From Pochonia chlamydosporia 170 (Eukaryota > Ascomycota > Sordariomycetes > Hypocreales > Clavicipitaceae): a stretch of 64,000 nucleotides of DNA. Shown one piece after another: positions 47,875 to 59,873 of the stretch. The notes beneath the pieces were generated by a model. That model was not told the origin of the DNA. It saw only the letters and a program-made list of their open reading frames with translations, and made no database searches. The position numbers and the translations under genes were made by a program. The stretch spans positions 434,001 through 498,000 of the forward strand of contig NW_019154043.1 of NCBI RefSeq assembly GCF_001653235.2, in the 5' to 3' direction. Each line of letters opens with the position of its first letter. Within the stretch, counting starts at the first letter, position 1.

Positions 47875-48033
47875 ATGGAAGGCTACGGATACCAAACTCA
47901 GCACTCCTGGATTTGCTGCCAATGTGGCTTCGGAGCATTTCTGTGCTCCACCACTCCCTCTTGCCTCGGCTGCTCGCACCCCAGGTGCGGCGGTTGCACG
48001 GTCTACATCGATCATGTTGCTTGCGGCCGCTAA
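47875..48033 (+). CDS. Small Cys-rich zinc-ribbon-like protein (52 aa)
   Basis: A 53-codon frame in good context (CAACA-ATG-G) encodes a 52-residue peptide. It has nine cysteines in an ordered array: WICCQCGFGAF, then C, PSCLGCSHPRCGGC, and a last Cys near the end. The SHPRCGGC segment matches the HxRCxxC end found in a family of short fungal proteins with W-x-C-x2-C beginnings, probably a zinc ribbon. There is no signal peptide, so it is likely nuclear or cytosolic rather than an effector. It stands alone with a long upstream region and a typical A/C-rich leader. Function is unknown. Confidence 0.7.
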   Translation: MEGYGYQTQHSWICCQCGFGAFLCSTTPSCLGCSHPRCGGCTVYIDHVACGR

Positions 48034-49177
48034 AGAAAACACTCTGGCCGTGACAGGCATCTCTGCCTCTCAGCCAATAAATGCTCATGAATACTTAAGT
48101 ATTCTAAGCTTGTCACGCTGGACATGACAAGTTTCTTCGCTTCGAAACATCTTCTGTCTTGTCTTATCTCATATGTCTCGTCTTGTCTTGGTTTTTGTTG
48201 TTTGCTTTCCTTCACTTCACTTTTGATCTTCTTCCCCCTTGAACAACAGAACAAAACACAATAGATAGAACAGGATATGGTTCACGCCATGCGGTGGATA
48301 CGGAGACGGCAACGTCGATTAAAACGGGTTATTGCGTTTCCTCTTCATTTCTTTCACATTTTGTATTAGCACACACATTCTTTTAAATTTCATCACATTA
48401 CTCTTTCTTGCTCATGCAAGTCTTACAATAAGCCGTGATACTGTGACGTGATTCTGTACATGATTTCCCCCCTTTTACTCTCCGGCTAGGATTCAATGGC
48501 CTTGAGTAATATAAAATTAGTTTGCTACATTCATAAGCCTAGGGTAGTTGTCCGGCTCACTCTACTTGGTCTAATCCTACTTGTAAGGATAGTGTAAAGA
48601 AAGTACATCAAGAATATCTCGGTTTGTGCTTCAACCTCGCTATAAAGATAGCCTAGACCTACTGCTTCCAACCCAATAGCCCTTAGTGGCATGGCCATCT
48701 GGTGATGATGCAATGACACGACTGTGAAGTAATGGTCTACATAGTTAATCTCTTCTTAATCAAGCAAGACTGCGGATCCATTTCTACCAACCCTAAACAA
48801 CCAGAGAAAATATACCATCAACAGAAGCAAGTCAGATCTTTTGCTATGAGTTTACGTTTATCTCATAGGAATCTACTATTGCGCGTGGCGGATGCTCTTA
48901 CCTTGAGACAAGCTTGGCTAATCTCCGGCTATCGGCTGCAGTTACATCAACCAACAAGGCATCCAACTTTCCAACTCCTTGCACTCTTCACCGGAAAATT
49001 CATCAGGACTCGTTGCATTGGGACTCAAAATTTACGTGGACGCTAGGTGTAAACTGATGTTTTTGTTTGTTATGTGTCTTTTGATACCATCTTCATCCTC
49101 TTTCAGTAGCTGGCGTCGGGCTTGGATCTCATCAAGATTGAGGCTTGGTGACAAGCACCTCTCATTCAATCGGAGGA
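48034..49177. other. Spacer, may include an unseen first exon of VPS54
   Basis: Family Vps54 proteins carry 40-80 more residues before the block that starts at 49178. The codons TSTSHSIGG just upstream of the chosen ATG look homologous to that leader, but an in-frame stop at about 49139 means a splice acceptor would be needed. I could not place the first exon. Confidence 0.4.
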
Positions 49178-52100
49178 ATGGCGACCACAGAGTCAGAAAG
49201 TGTGGCTGCAGCTGAGCTGGAAACCGGGCAGAATGGTATACTGACGCTTTCCTTTTGGGATTCAGAGTCTGTGCTAATTCCTGGGAAAGCAATATTTACA
49301 TTACTGCAGCCGCCGAAAGTACGGACGGGACCTTTTTCGCAGACCTTCGACTCACCAACAACCGTCCACATGCCTCCAACTACACGCGATATTCCTCCAG
49401 TAACACTGACAAACATCACGCACGTTGACGTAGCCGAGTTTAGTTCTTATATAACACAGTTTAGTGCAATATACGAACAATTGCAAAGATTGCGGGAGAG
49501 CGAAGATGGAACGACCAAGAAGTTTTACAGAAGAAACGTATGCACAAACGACTCAACTACCGATGACAACCACTTGCAGCCGGGACAACAGCCATCGGTA
49601 TCAAAGAGAGGTCTCGCCTCTTCGGTTTCTTGTCTCTCGCAGTTAGAAGTGCCTAGTGTCACTGGAAAATCTAGCAGATTTGCAAGAAGAGCAACCCAGG
49701 AACCACCTCCATTGTCGACTATACCTCGTGTATATTTCGACAAGGATTTTCACTTACAAAACCCTCGCACATTTGACGTAGTCAGTGAGAGATCGGAGGT
49801 TGTTCAACCAATGGGCCTAGAAACCGAGAATGCGGCGATGCCACGAAAAGCTCTTGCAACAAACGCGATATTGCAGGACAAAATGTCCTGGTATCTGGAC
49901 ATAACCGAAATGTACTTGATATCATCCATTTCAGTTGCCGCCACGGCCTTCTTCGCTGCACTGGGCTCACTATGGGAACTTCACTTAGAAGCCGCCCGCT
50001 CTGTAGAGCAAACCAAAGCCCTCCGGGAAGAGATTGAGGCTTTGGATAAAGAGATTTCAACAAGCGGGCTCCAAATTGTTCAGAAACGCCGGAGGCGCCA
50101 GAACCTCCAACCGCTACACGATGCAGTCCTGCAGCTAAAACACGTTGTAGATGGTGTTGCCACCTGCAAGACTCTTGTGGACAACGGAGAAGTTGAGAAG
50201 GCTTTAGAGACCATCGACTCTCTCGAGAGTATCATGGCAGGCAAGTCAGATTTAGAGACACCGCTAAAAATAGATGGACGTAACTTCCCGTTGAGAGATC
50301 TTAGAGCCGTACCTGCGCTTCAAGGCGTCCGGGATGATTTGAACAAGCTTCGAAACCGAATCGGTAAGGCTTTTGAAACAAGATTTCTCAGTTTTCTTAT
50401 GGGAGACCTACGGCGTCACTCTGATGCTGTCTCTGCGGAAGAGGTTCTTGTGCGCTGGGCCGCTGCTTCAGCACGGTCTCGGGGTGGCCGTGTACAGAAG
50501 CATTCCGTCCTTCCATCCTATATTAACTCAACAGATGGTCTACGGTCAGAGCTACTGGAGATCCTGACCGGCTTGCATCGAGCACGATACCTCACTACTG
50601 CTGTCTCCGCCTACAAAGAGGGTGTACTAAGAGAAATTGCCAATCTTGTTCGGCGGCCGCTTCCTCATTCCAACAATGATGACAATGATTCAGTGATGTC
50701 TTCATCGACCATGACTAGTAAATCGTCCCAGCAACACAAGTCCTCTATTCTAGGTCATAACCTACGGGCTCTTGGACCAGAAGACGCCGAAGAACTGTTC
50801 ATCGGAATTTACATGAGCGTCACTGAGACGCTGAGGAGATTTTCCACGCAAGTCAAGATCTTGTTGGACATTACCAGCTCGTTAAGCCATAATTCTGGCC
50901 ACAGGATAGAATTCTCTGAAATGGAATCATTAACGACTAGCACCGCCGCCAAGAAATCTTCCATTTCGGCAACCCTTGAAGTAGAAGAAATCCATGAAGT
51001 GATTGACCTACAAAATCTCCTAGGCCAAGCCGTGGATATCGCACAGGAGAAAGTTGCCAAGCTTCTCCGGGTACGTTCAGAACGAATTACAGATCTATCA
51101 CTAGTTTGGTTCCTCCGATATTTTTCTTTGAACCTTCACTTTGTGAACGAGTGCGAATTAATCTCTGGGCGATGTGGCACACCGCTTAATGCAGTCATCA
51201 ATGAGCAAATTAAAATCTTTGCGCAGCAGCATGACAAAGCAGAACAGCAAAAGCTTGCTCAGGGCATGGAATCAGACCAATGGTACGCAACATACGTTTC
51301 CGAGAGAGACATGGCCGAGCTCAGTAGGATTCTGTCCTGTACCAAGGAGGACCCTGCTGAATGGTCAAATACTCTCAAACTCTGGGTTCGATGTGCAGAT
51401 GAGCACAATCGGTCCGATGAGGCTGCTGATCCGCCACTCAAAGCCGATGGGAAAATTAGATCTGTGTCCATCGACGAGGAAGAATTCGTCCTTCCTCACT
51501 CTGCAATTGTTTGCATGAATGGGGTGGCCCATTTCTTACAACTAATAGTTGGCATCCCATCGATGACTGGAGACATCGGGGCTTCACTAGTGTCCTATCT
51601 CGAGCTTTTTAACAAACGCTGCGCACAACTTATCTTGGGGGCAGGAGCAAGACAATCTGCGGGCTTAAAGAACATCACCTCGAAACATCTAGTTCTCGCA
51701 TCACGCGCACTGGGATTTATTGCGACACTGATCAGTCATATTACCGGGTTTGTGAGGCGCCATGCTAGAAGTACTGATGTTGCCCCAACTCTCGTGCATT
51801 TCGTTGAACTGAGACGCCTTTACCAAGAGCACGTGGATAGCCTTCATGCCAAGATTGTCGAAATCATGAGTCGCCTAGCTGCCTCACACGCAAAGACCAT
51901 GAGAAATATTGATTGGGATGACAGCCAGACCAACGTGCATCCACACATGGCGACATTGGCCAAAGACACCATGTCGTTGCATCGTATCCTGACGAAAACT
52001 CTGCCAGAAGCAACTATTCTAAGGCTGATGGATTTAGTATTTAGCAGCTACAAGGATCAGCTCGGCACAGCGTTCCGGGACGTAGATCCCAAGACCGACA

Positions 52101-52302
52101 TAGGACGGGACAGGTATACCCATAACCACAAGCAGCTTACTCTGTACGGTTTGTACTAATTTCATGCAGTATGCTACGCGACATTGAGTTTTTCCAAACC
52201 AAACTCGGTGGTATTGATGGGTGCAGTGAAGCTGGAGGATACCTGACTGCAATTGTCAAATCCAAGCTAGTGAAGGGAGTAACCATGGCCGGCACCGAAT
52301 GA
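49178..52302 (+). CDS. VPS54: GARP complex subunit Vps54
   Basis: Three exons (49178-49235, 49290-52113, 52170-52302) give about 1,004 residues from the conservative start at 49178. The first intron (54 nt) joins QNA to IFTLLQPPKVRTG. The last (56 nt, branch GTACTAAT) restores GRDSMLRDIEFFQTKLGGID. Hallmarks include PPTTRDIPPVTLTNI, VYFDKDFHLQNPRTFDVVSE, the helical rod SVEQTKALREEIEALDKEI, and the C-terminal domain with LHRILTKTLPEATI and SSYKDQLGTAFRDVDPKTD. Vps54 is the subunit of the Golgi-associated retrograde tether (with Vps51-53) that captures endosome-derived vesicles at the trans-Golgi. The N-terminus may be longer: residues SHSIGG before the start look conserved. Confidence 0.9.
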
Positions 52303-54484
52303 CACGCGGGCTTGGCTGTGATGAGTGATAAGTTTGATGAAACCAGGGAGAGGCAGGGAATGCTATTAGAAAGAGTGTGCTAAGAAATCTGCAGACTCGA
52401 AGTTGACCAATTTTATGTTGGATAGATTCAGGCTACGATGGACCAACCTAGGACTGAGAATCAAGGCTTGAAATAGTCTTTCATGAGAACTTTGTGCCAT
52501 CTACTAGGAGCTTTTAGCTCTGGACATGTAAAATGCACGAGGTACTCGAAACCCAACTACGGAGTACATGGGAATAGATTGTGTGAAATGGCCTTCGAGT
52601 GTTAATCCCTGTGGTGTAGACTAACAATTTTTTTTTTTTCTCTTTGTGATGACAAGGACCGCCAAATCACACACTTTGATGCGTCAAGCCATAACTTCAC
52701 TTCTGCTTGTAACTATTAGAGAGCTTAGGACTACGTATTATACTCCGCACACCAAAGTGACATAAATTTACTAAAAAATGAGAAAACAAAGCAGGTTGAG
52801 AGCACGAAAAGTGTCGGGGAAGCGCCACAATTTCCCGCGGTAATCTCGCTTGCCTTACTATCCGTTGGCAAGATGCGACATAAGGCAGGGGTAGACACCA
52901 GGCCACTTTTATTTAGCTAAGAATATTGTTTATTTCCATAGCTAGCTTAGTCACGCTATTTTAAGAATGAACCTCTGAAGCCTTTTTGCTGAGTTTCGAG
53001 CCCATTTACTGTCAGAGTTGGTGACGCAGGCCAAAACAAAACAATCACGAAAGAGCCACGACTGCGACACGCACCCGTTGAATGAAGCATGTTTTATGTC
53101 TCTACTGGATGTAACAGAGCGTACATTCCGATTGGAAGTCGCCACATGCATGATGCACTCCGAACAGCACACGGAGCCAGCCCGCGATGGGCGCAACCTA
53201 TTGTACGGGAGAATAGAATCATAAATTACACATGGGGGGGTACTTTGCACCATGTTTCACCATTTGATACTGATGTCGTGGCTGTGGCGAGGCGACATGC
53301 GAACCACGCATGGCGCCTTGCCGCCTCCAACTTGATGACAAACCAACTGCTAAGATATTCTAGGGCATAGTCACTCAAACCTGGGCAGAAAAATACGTGC
53401 GGAGATGTTTAAGAAACGCCCTATTCGCTTGTTGTGGAAGGGGACCCTGGTTATTTTGAAATCCATCTGATGGGGGAACTGCCTAGGTTAGGGGAATTGG
53501 GTTCTAACTGGAAAACCCTACATCCGGCTGACACACTGGGCTACAGACATTGTATTTCACAATTATGAATGTTTCATTCCTTTGATCTAGAGCTGCGGGA
53601 GGTTAAAATTTCGAGCGTACAACTTGAACCCGTAGACGTGTCGCTAGCATCGCTGGCAATATCTATTGGCCTGGAAAACACACCCCGTGGCAAACAAAAC
53701 CCATGAAGATCTTTTCAACCATGAAAGTATAAGTATCAATTTCCAAGGCCACAGAAGTTTTCTCAGCAAAAGCACAACTCTCATGGTTGCAGCTTTTATG
53801 CCACGTCGGGGTTGACGGAGCGGACAGGCAGACCATGTCTGTTTGCTCCCCAAATCTTCAGCCCCGTTTCTACGGTCCCTCTTTTCTCTTTTTTTTCTTT
53901 TTTCTTTTGAGACACACAGTGCTGTCTGCCTAGAATGCTGATGAACTTACCAACACCGCCGGAACGGTGGCTGCAGTTGTGCAACGTCAATGTACTCCGT
54001 AGGGTTCAGACATATCAAATTTAATTAATTTCTGCTGCTCTAATTGCGGACAATCCTGGAGCATGATGCAATTCCTGAATTGGGTTTAGATTTCCTGCAT
54101 TCCTTTTCTCTTTCCACCAACACCATTATTCCCAAAGTGGATGGTTGTTGGTTGTGTTCACAACAAGAACAAGGATATGTTTTCCCGCTGCTCCCATTGC
54201 AAAATTTTCCACCACACCAAAAGTCAAGCCACGGCGCGTCAAATTTGGTTTTTGAGGGGAGAATATGCGGTAGATACGTGCGCAGAGCCCATCCCCGGAC
54301 GCGTGAACTGAGAGGCTGGCCTGATATGCAGTTATTTGAGCAAACAACATTGAAGGCTGCCAATGCGGAATATCCCCGTTCGCCTCACCAGCTCGTGAAA
54401 AATGCTCCGTAAGTCTCTGGTGTCAAGATCTCTGGTGTGTTTTTGCTATGATCAAAGTCTCAGCTCACAGCCCCAGTGCCATCC

Positions 54485-54520
<36 letters not shown>

Positions 54521-54967
54521 GACAGTGCACAGATTGTGCCAAAAGTGACCAACATTCGATGACTTTCTCTTAAGCCTATGCATACGGAGCACGCTATAAC
54601 CACCCACGGCCCGTGCAAATTTATCTGACTAAACACTGTGTGTTGTTTGTTTGGTATTCTTCAACTCACCCAGGTCCTGCCTTCCCAACCAAGTGTTCAA
54701 CAACGCGTCGCTCGTCACGGTATAAATGATACTGTGCCACGTTATCACAAGCCTTCATTACGGCGATTGTATCGGTGTTGCCGCTCTATTAGCCTTTGTT
54801 TTCCATTTTTTTGTTAAAAACACTTCTCCTGGACCGACTCGGCTGCTCCTGCTGTCCACGTTTGGCAAGAGTTTCTTTAGCCAGGCCAGTGTCATAGATT
54901 TTACCACCGTTACTGCTTTGGATACATGAATCAAACATCGAGAAGCTTCCACTAGGTCAACAGGAAA
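52303..54967. other. 2.7-kb gene-free region with poly-C tract
   Basis: No supported gene. Frames at 52951-53253 and 54040-54412 have no motifs. A run of 33 cytosines lies at 54486-54518. Confidence 0.4.
54486..54518. repeat. Poly-C homopolymer, 33 bp
   Basis: 33 consecutive C residues bounded by ATCCA and GGGACAG. Such runs are rare in fungal genomes and can form i-motif/G-quadruplex structures or mark an assembly or sequencing artefact; the true length is uncertain. Confidence 0.8.
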
Positions 54968-57716
54968 ATGCAAGCCAAACCAGATCTCTCAACACAGAGG
55001 ACGGGGAGTATACCGTCTGAGACGTATAGCCCGTAAGTAACATTTGTCATGCTCCGAACTCAAGCGGAGCATAGCTGACCATGACCGTTTGAAACATAGT
55101 GAAGGGAGTTGTGAAAAAATTGCCCGCCTAGAGACCGAGTTGCAGCAGCTGGGTATAAAGCGAAACCAATTCTACGAAGCCTTAATGGCTTTCTTCGAAG
55201 CCTTAATGGCTCGCCGGGCCTCGTGGCAACCAAAAGAGTCCTTCGAGTCTCCACTGTCTGTCTCTGACAGAAAGCTAGAGCAGCTTAATCGTGAGACGGA
55301 TGACATTCTCGGTCAGATACGCAAGATGACTGGCAAACCTGAGTATTCATCTGAGAGAAAGCAACTATTCGCATTGTACATGGACCTTCAGTCTCAACAG
55401 AATGTCCTTCTGGAAGAACAAGGAGACTCTGGAGTACAGCAGCAAAAGGAGTACGCTTTGGAACTGGAGCGGGAAAAACAGAACTTCCAGGAAGAACTGG
55501 AATGTATGGTACAACTCATCAGTGATTTGGTAGTTGAAGTCAAACTCCCCGGTCGAGGGCCGACGACTGACGAGCCAACACCAGAACCCACTACAAGCCG
55601 AAGCACGCCAGTAGAAGCCAGAAATGACGATGTACTCAAAGGAAAAGACGTCCAAGGTGCTGTCAGTGACAGCACTGGACATGACGAGCAGGACGAGCAG
55701 CCAGCTGATCTGCCAGCAAGTGAGGATGCATCGGCTACAGGAGCAACTCCAGATGACGACAGCTGCGAGTCTTCCATTACCGTTGCAGCGGAGACTGTTA
55801 CTGAAATCCAAGAAGAGGAACCCGAAGAGCCTCGACAAGATCGACCGGGGAAGAGGAAATATCCATCTACAAAGAGAAATCGCGGAGAAACAGGTCCAAA
55901 AAAGAGGAAGGGGGCGGGAAAATTGACTCTGGAAGAGGAGACCAAATACCATTTCGCAAATAACCCGCAGATTAATGGCGAAAGGAAGATACAGTTCAGC
56001 AGACTCTCTTTGTCTGCCAATAAACTGCCACCTTGCAAGGTGGTCCAACATCCACGGAAGCCGGATGAGTTTTACATACTCCACTGCTCGGATCATGACG
56101 CTTGGTTTGTAACAGACCCATTCTCTAAAGCACAGAGTCACTTTGAGGATGAACACAGATCGTCCCAAATCGTTTCTGCCGAACTCTTGATCGACACATT
56201 TGGCATCAGGGTTCTAGACTGTACAAAGGAGATGGTGAATAGACACAACTCTCTGGTTGCGGCACGCCTGGAAAGCCAAGCACAGCACGCTGAGAAAAAA
56301 CAAGAAGCAGAAGAAACACATGCACAACTACAAAGCAATCAGTCTGGCGTCGGTGGCTTACCCCAAGACACTACATCAGCCTCGAACATCCAGCCGCAGT
56401 TCCCTCCGGCTAGACGCTCAAGCCGGAACATCAGCACTGGCAGCGGTCCTTTTACAAGAAGCCAAGAGCGACAGCTTATAAGACCGGTAGTGGGGAAAAT
56501 TTACCGTGCAAGATGGAGCGGTATAGAACATGCCCTCGTTATCCTGCCGTTCGGAAGCTTCAAAGCCATCGGACTGGATAGTCACATATGCAGCACGGGC
56601 CTGCTCGAACGATCCAGGCTCAAATGTCACGACACAGATCCCGAGACAAAGGACTACATTTGGAGCAAAGGATATGAGGATGGTGGGCCCAAGGAGTTCG
56701 AGAGGAAATACCCAGTTCTTTATTTCGACCAGCCCATGTCTTCCTTTCCCAGGCATGCCTGTTATGATTGGGTGTCGAACTCGGACCTGAGAAAGTTTGA
56801 CATCAAAGACCACCCAAAGGTTATGTTTCCCAAAACTGTGATTCAATTCATAGAGGATCAAAAGCGTATAGGCTGTAACATCAATGATGACGATTATACT
56901 GGTTCGTGATATCACCCTACTTGGAAACCAGTGTGCTAACAAACAATATTACTGGAATCAGATAATCAAGGACAAAGGACGGTAAATACAACACCAAGTG
57001 TACCATGCCTACGACTCCGTGATCGCCCTGATTCTGAGGTTGAAGCATATTTCACAGGAGAAAAGGGCAACGAATACTCTCCTACTGCTGAACCCGGTGA
57101 CGACGAGGATGATTCGGACTACGAGCCTCCCGATAACCGACACGGCTGGCGATTGCCAAGTGGCCGGAACCCAGCTAATAAAACTCAAAAACCGGCGGGC
57201 GCAGCAAGGATAGGCACAGGCACGCGTCCAGAGGGCATCCGGGAGCACACAGGGGATACCTCACAGACCGAAGCAGCTCAGGGCGAACAAGGAGGTAAAA
57301 GCACCGTCCAACAAGCTGGGACTGAGAAAAATTCGAGCACAAATACTTCTAGACAACAGGTAAACTCTTCTCCTGCGAGAACCCGAACAACGCCCGTGCC
57401 CAATACGGATGCCGCTTCAGCAACTACACACACCGACGACATCACCAGTGCGCCTTCTCACGCCACCAGAGGATCGGCCTCTCCATCCGCTACCTCAGCT
57501 CAGCAGACCAGCCAGGATGGGGAATCCAGAGCGCGTCGTGACTCCAGCTTTGAACGGAATGAACGACCAATTCCGCCGCTGCGTCATCAGTTTGGCACCA
57601 ACTCATCATTTTCTCAATCGCCGCTATCTGCTGAAGACCGTATCGGATTGGATGAACAGAAACATCAGCGTAAATTGCCTGGGATTTCCTCACTTATGAG
57701 AGAGGTCGGGCGTTAA
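54968..57716 (+). CDS. Conserved hypothetical protein, coiled-coil plus paired C-terminal domains
   Basis: Exons 54968-55032, 55100-56901 and 56962-57716 give 873 residues. The short first exon (MQAKPDLSTQRTG) ends at a strong GTAAGT donor. Residues about 25-180 form a charged coiled coil (KIARLETELQQLGIKRNQF and QQQKEYALELEREKQNFQEE). An acidic, Pro-rich stretch and a basic, nuclear-signal-like run (GKRKYPSTKRNRG) follow. Two blocks then recall multicopy ascomycete hypothetical proteins: a zinc-finger-like FYILHCSDHDAWFVTDPFSK segment, and KIYRARWSGIEHALVILPFG followed by KGYEDGGPKEFERKYPVLYF. The tail is low-complexity, Ser/Thr/Pro rich. Function unknown; nuclear location is an inference. 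A small direct duplication in exon 2 doubles the peptide EALMA. Confidence 0.8.
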
Positions 57717-58007
57717 ATCCAGGTTGTTGTTGGTCTGGAAGAAATGGCTGTGCTAAAAGTGCAAGCTTGCGGCCAAGCATGGACATGATGGTTGAGCTCA
57801 AATGATAGATGACGCGTATTTGGTGGGGATTCTATGGCTATTATAGAAGCTTTTTTCATTCTTTATTTTCTCTTGTTGGTGTTTCTGACGCTAGGAACTC
57901 ACGGACTCGTGCTACATTCGTTGGCTAACCCATTCACTCTTTCTATCGTTTCAATAGTCCCCGGCATTCGGGCAACTCTCAGATCTCACACCACCGGTGT
58001 AGTACAA

Positions 58008-58924
58008 TTAAGTTGACCTATTTGCCAAGCCAGTTCCCCGAGCATCCTTCATGCGTGAAAGAGCCCTGTCAACAAGCCCAATTGAACCCGGGGAACAGGA
58101 ATCCAGAAGTCCACGCAAAGCTTCCTCCCAACTCTCCCACATCTCTTGCGTCATAACAGTTCCAGCGTCATCTCCACGGCGGTCGAAAACCTGACGATGT
58201 AGAATGTTAGACCACAGACGATCAGACGCGTAAATTAGCCACATGCAGGCTGTCCGTACAGCCGCGTCGGCGGGAGCTTGTTGGGTGTGACCCTCGAATG
58301 CTTCCTTGAATGCCCTCATGGACCAGAACGAAAAGTCCATTTCAGGCACTGTCGAGTCACTATAGTCGACATGAGCAGCGGAGCTCATTCGTGCAAGTAG
58401 AGCGATAAAATTCTCGTATCGATGTAGCACCTCGGGGACAGTATTTGCATCCGTTACATCTAAAAGAGTGGCAACAAGTCAGTGGCTGCAATCTCAAATG
58501 CGCTGAAATACTTACCGATTTCATTCCAATCATCCGCGGCAGTGTAGCCAAGAGTTGGCATCTCCGTCCAAAGAAGCTGGCCGCCGCTCTTGAGCTGCTC
58601 TCCGGTTGTAGGGTTTACAACCTTGACTTTTTGCAAGCTAACGACAAACTCAACCAACTTGGCTTGTTTGTCATGACCTGTTCGCTTGGCGACTTCAATG
58701 AGGGAGCAGAATGTGTGCCATGGATGCACTCCGACTGGATCTGCATTCTCTGTGTTGATGAGAGAAGACGTTAGTCGGGAGAATTGGTCGAGTGCATCTG
58801 CGACAGAGGTGTCTGGTTGATGGACGAGCTGGTTGATGATTTTGAATTCTGGGTACTCTTCCATCAGAATGATCCATCTAGGCAACGTGAAGGGCTGTAC
58901 GGTGTTTCTGTTGATCATTGTCAT
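58008..58924 (-). CDS. DUF3632-like protein
   Basis: Exons 58516-58924 and 58008-58459, joined by a 56-nt intron (GTAAGT ... TTTTAG), give 286 residues. The protein is helical, without signal peptide or membrane segment. Recognisable traits are a central repeated helix pattern (ADPVGVHPWHTFCSLIEVAK, LVEFVVSLQKVK), and a later half with Trp-rich blocks (MDFSFWSMRAFKEAFEG, ACMWLIYASDRLWSNI, MWESWEEALRGLL). This layout resembles the fungal DUF3632 family, often expanded in Hypocreales and of unknown role. The assignment is by look only. The gene is convergent with the hypothetical protein ending at 57716, about 290 bp away. Confidence 0.65.
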
Positions 58925-59873
58925 GAAGGTGGTGAAGATTCACTGTGGTGGAAAGGAGGAGCAGGTTTGAAGATGGGCTGTGAGACTTTGAGAAAAGCTC
59001 CCACAAAACGTTCAGAGGTAATAATACAACGAAGATCATATGAAGGTGCGAATGATTGAATGCAACCCATGCACTTTTATCAACGTATTCCTTGTAGAAA
59101 AGGAAATTGCCAGCAGTGGCGCAAGATGAAGCATCGATCAGCAGTTGGGCCGTTCGCCAGCGGAGGTTTACCCAAGTCACATTACGACGCTAAATGACAT
59201 CACCGTGCATTATTCCAGAAAGAGGGTTTCTTTTTGCATCCTTCAGGGTCTATGCTAAGATTGAATAAGCTTTTTTCTCCCGGCCGCTATTCCTGCGACT
59301 GAATGGTGCACCAAAATCATGGGATGGTAAGCTGACAGGATTCAGTCGATCACAACAAATGTGTTTCAGCGCGTGCTTACTGATGCGCAATTTTGTCTCG
59401 ATTAGGGAGTTTCTAGTCATGCTGTACCAGTAGGAATTAATTTTTACTTCAAGTACATAGATACCGGGGTGCCATAGAAAACACTACTGTTCATAAAGTC
59501 GTGCATGAAGCATTCACTTGCACTCGACAGTGAGATAATGCTCTGGCTGTCGTCTTATGGCCATTCCATAGCTCATTTATCCTCCGAGGAAAGTCGGACG
59601 ACTGAATTGGGTACCAGGGGGTCTGTAGAAGAGTATGAATGTTTGAAAGGTTGAGATATTGCGATCTTCGACGCGCTGCTTCACATTCAAGCTCTCAGCA
59701 AGAGTATATCGGAGCTTTACCGTGCATGAACGGAAAGGATACCCTTAATAAAGTACTCTGAATTTGTATAAAAATGCTTGATATTCGACCGTTGGATATC
59801 GTAATTCAAGTCACAATCAAATAGTCCAACAACAACCACAATCAATTCTCTATAGAACAAATCAGCAGCAAGC
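58925..59873. promoter_or_regulatory. Divergent region upstream of the RNase-like gene
   Basis: No gene seen. A TATA-like TGTATAAAAATGC lies near 59765, roughly 105 bp before the ATG, followed by an A/C-rich leader, suggesting regulated, possibly strong expression. Confidence 0.45.

Noticed and set aside
48849..49046. First exon of VPS54 beginning at an ATG near 48849
   Set aside because: The peptide does not resemble the family leader and no donor in matching phase was found.
52951..53253. 100-codon minus-strand frame
   Set aside because: Overlaps plus-strand frames of similar length and has no recognisable feature.
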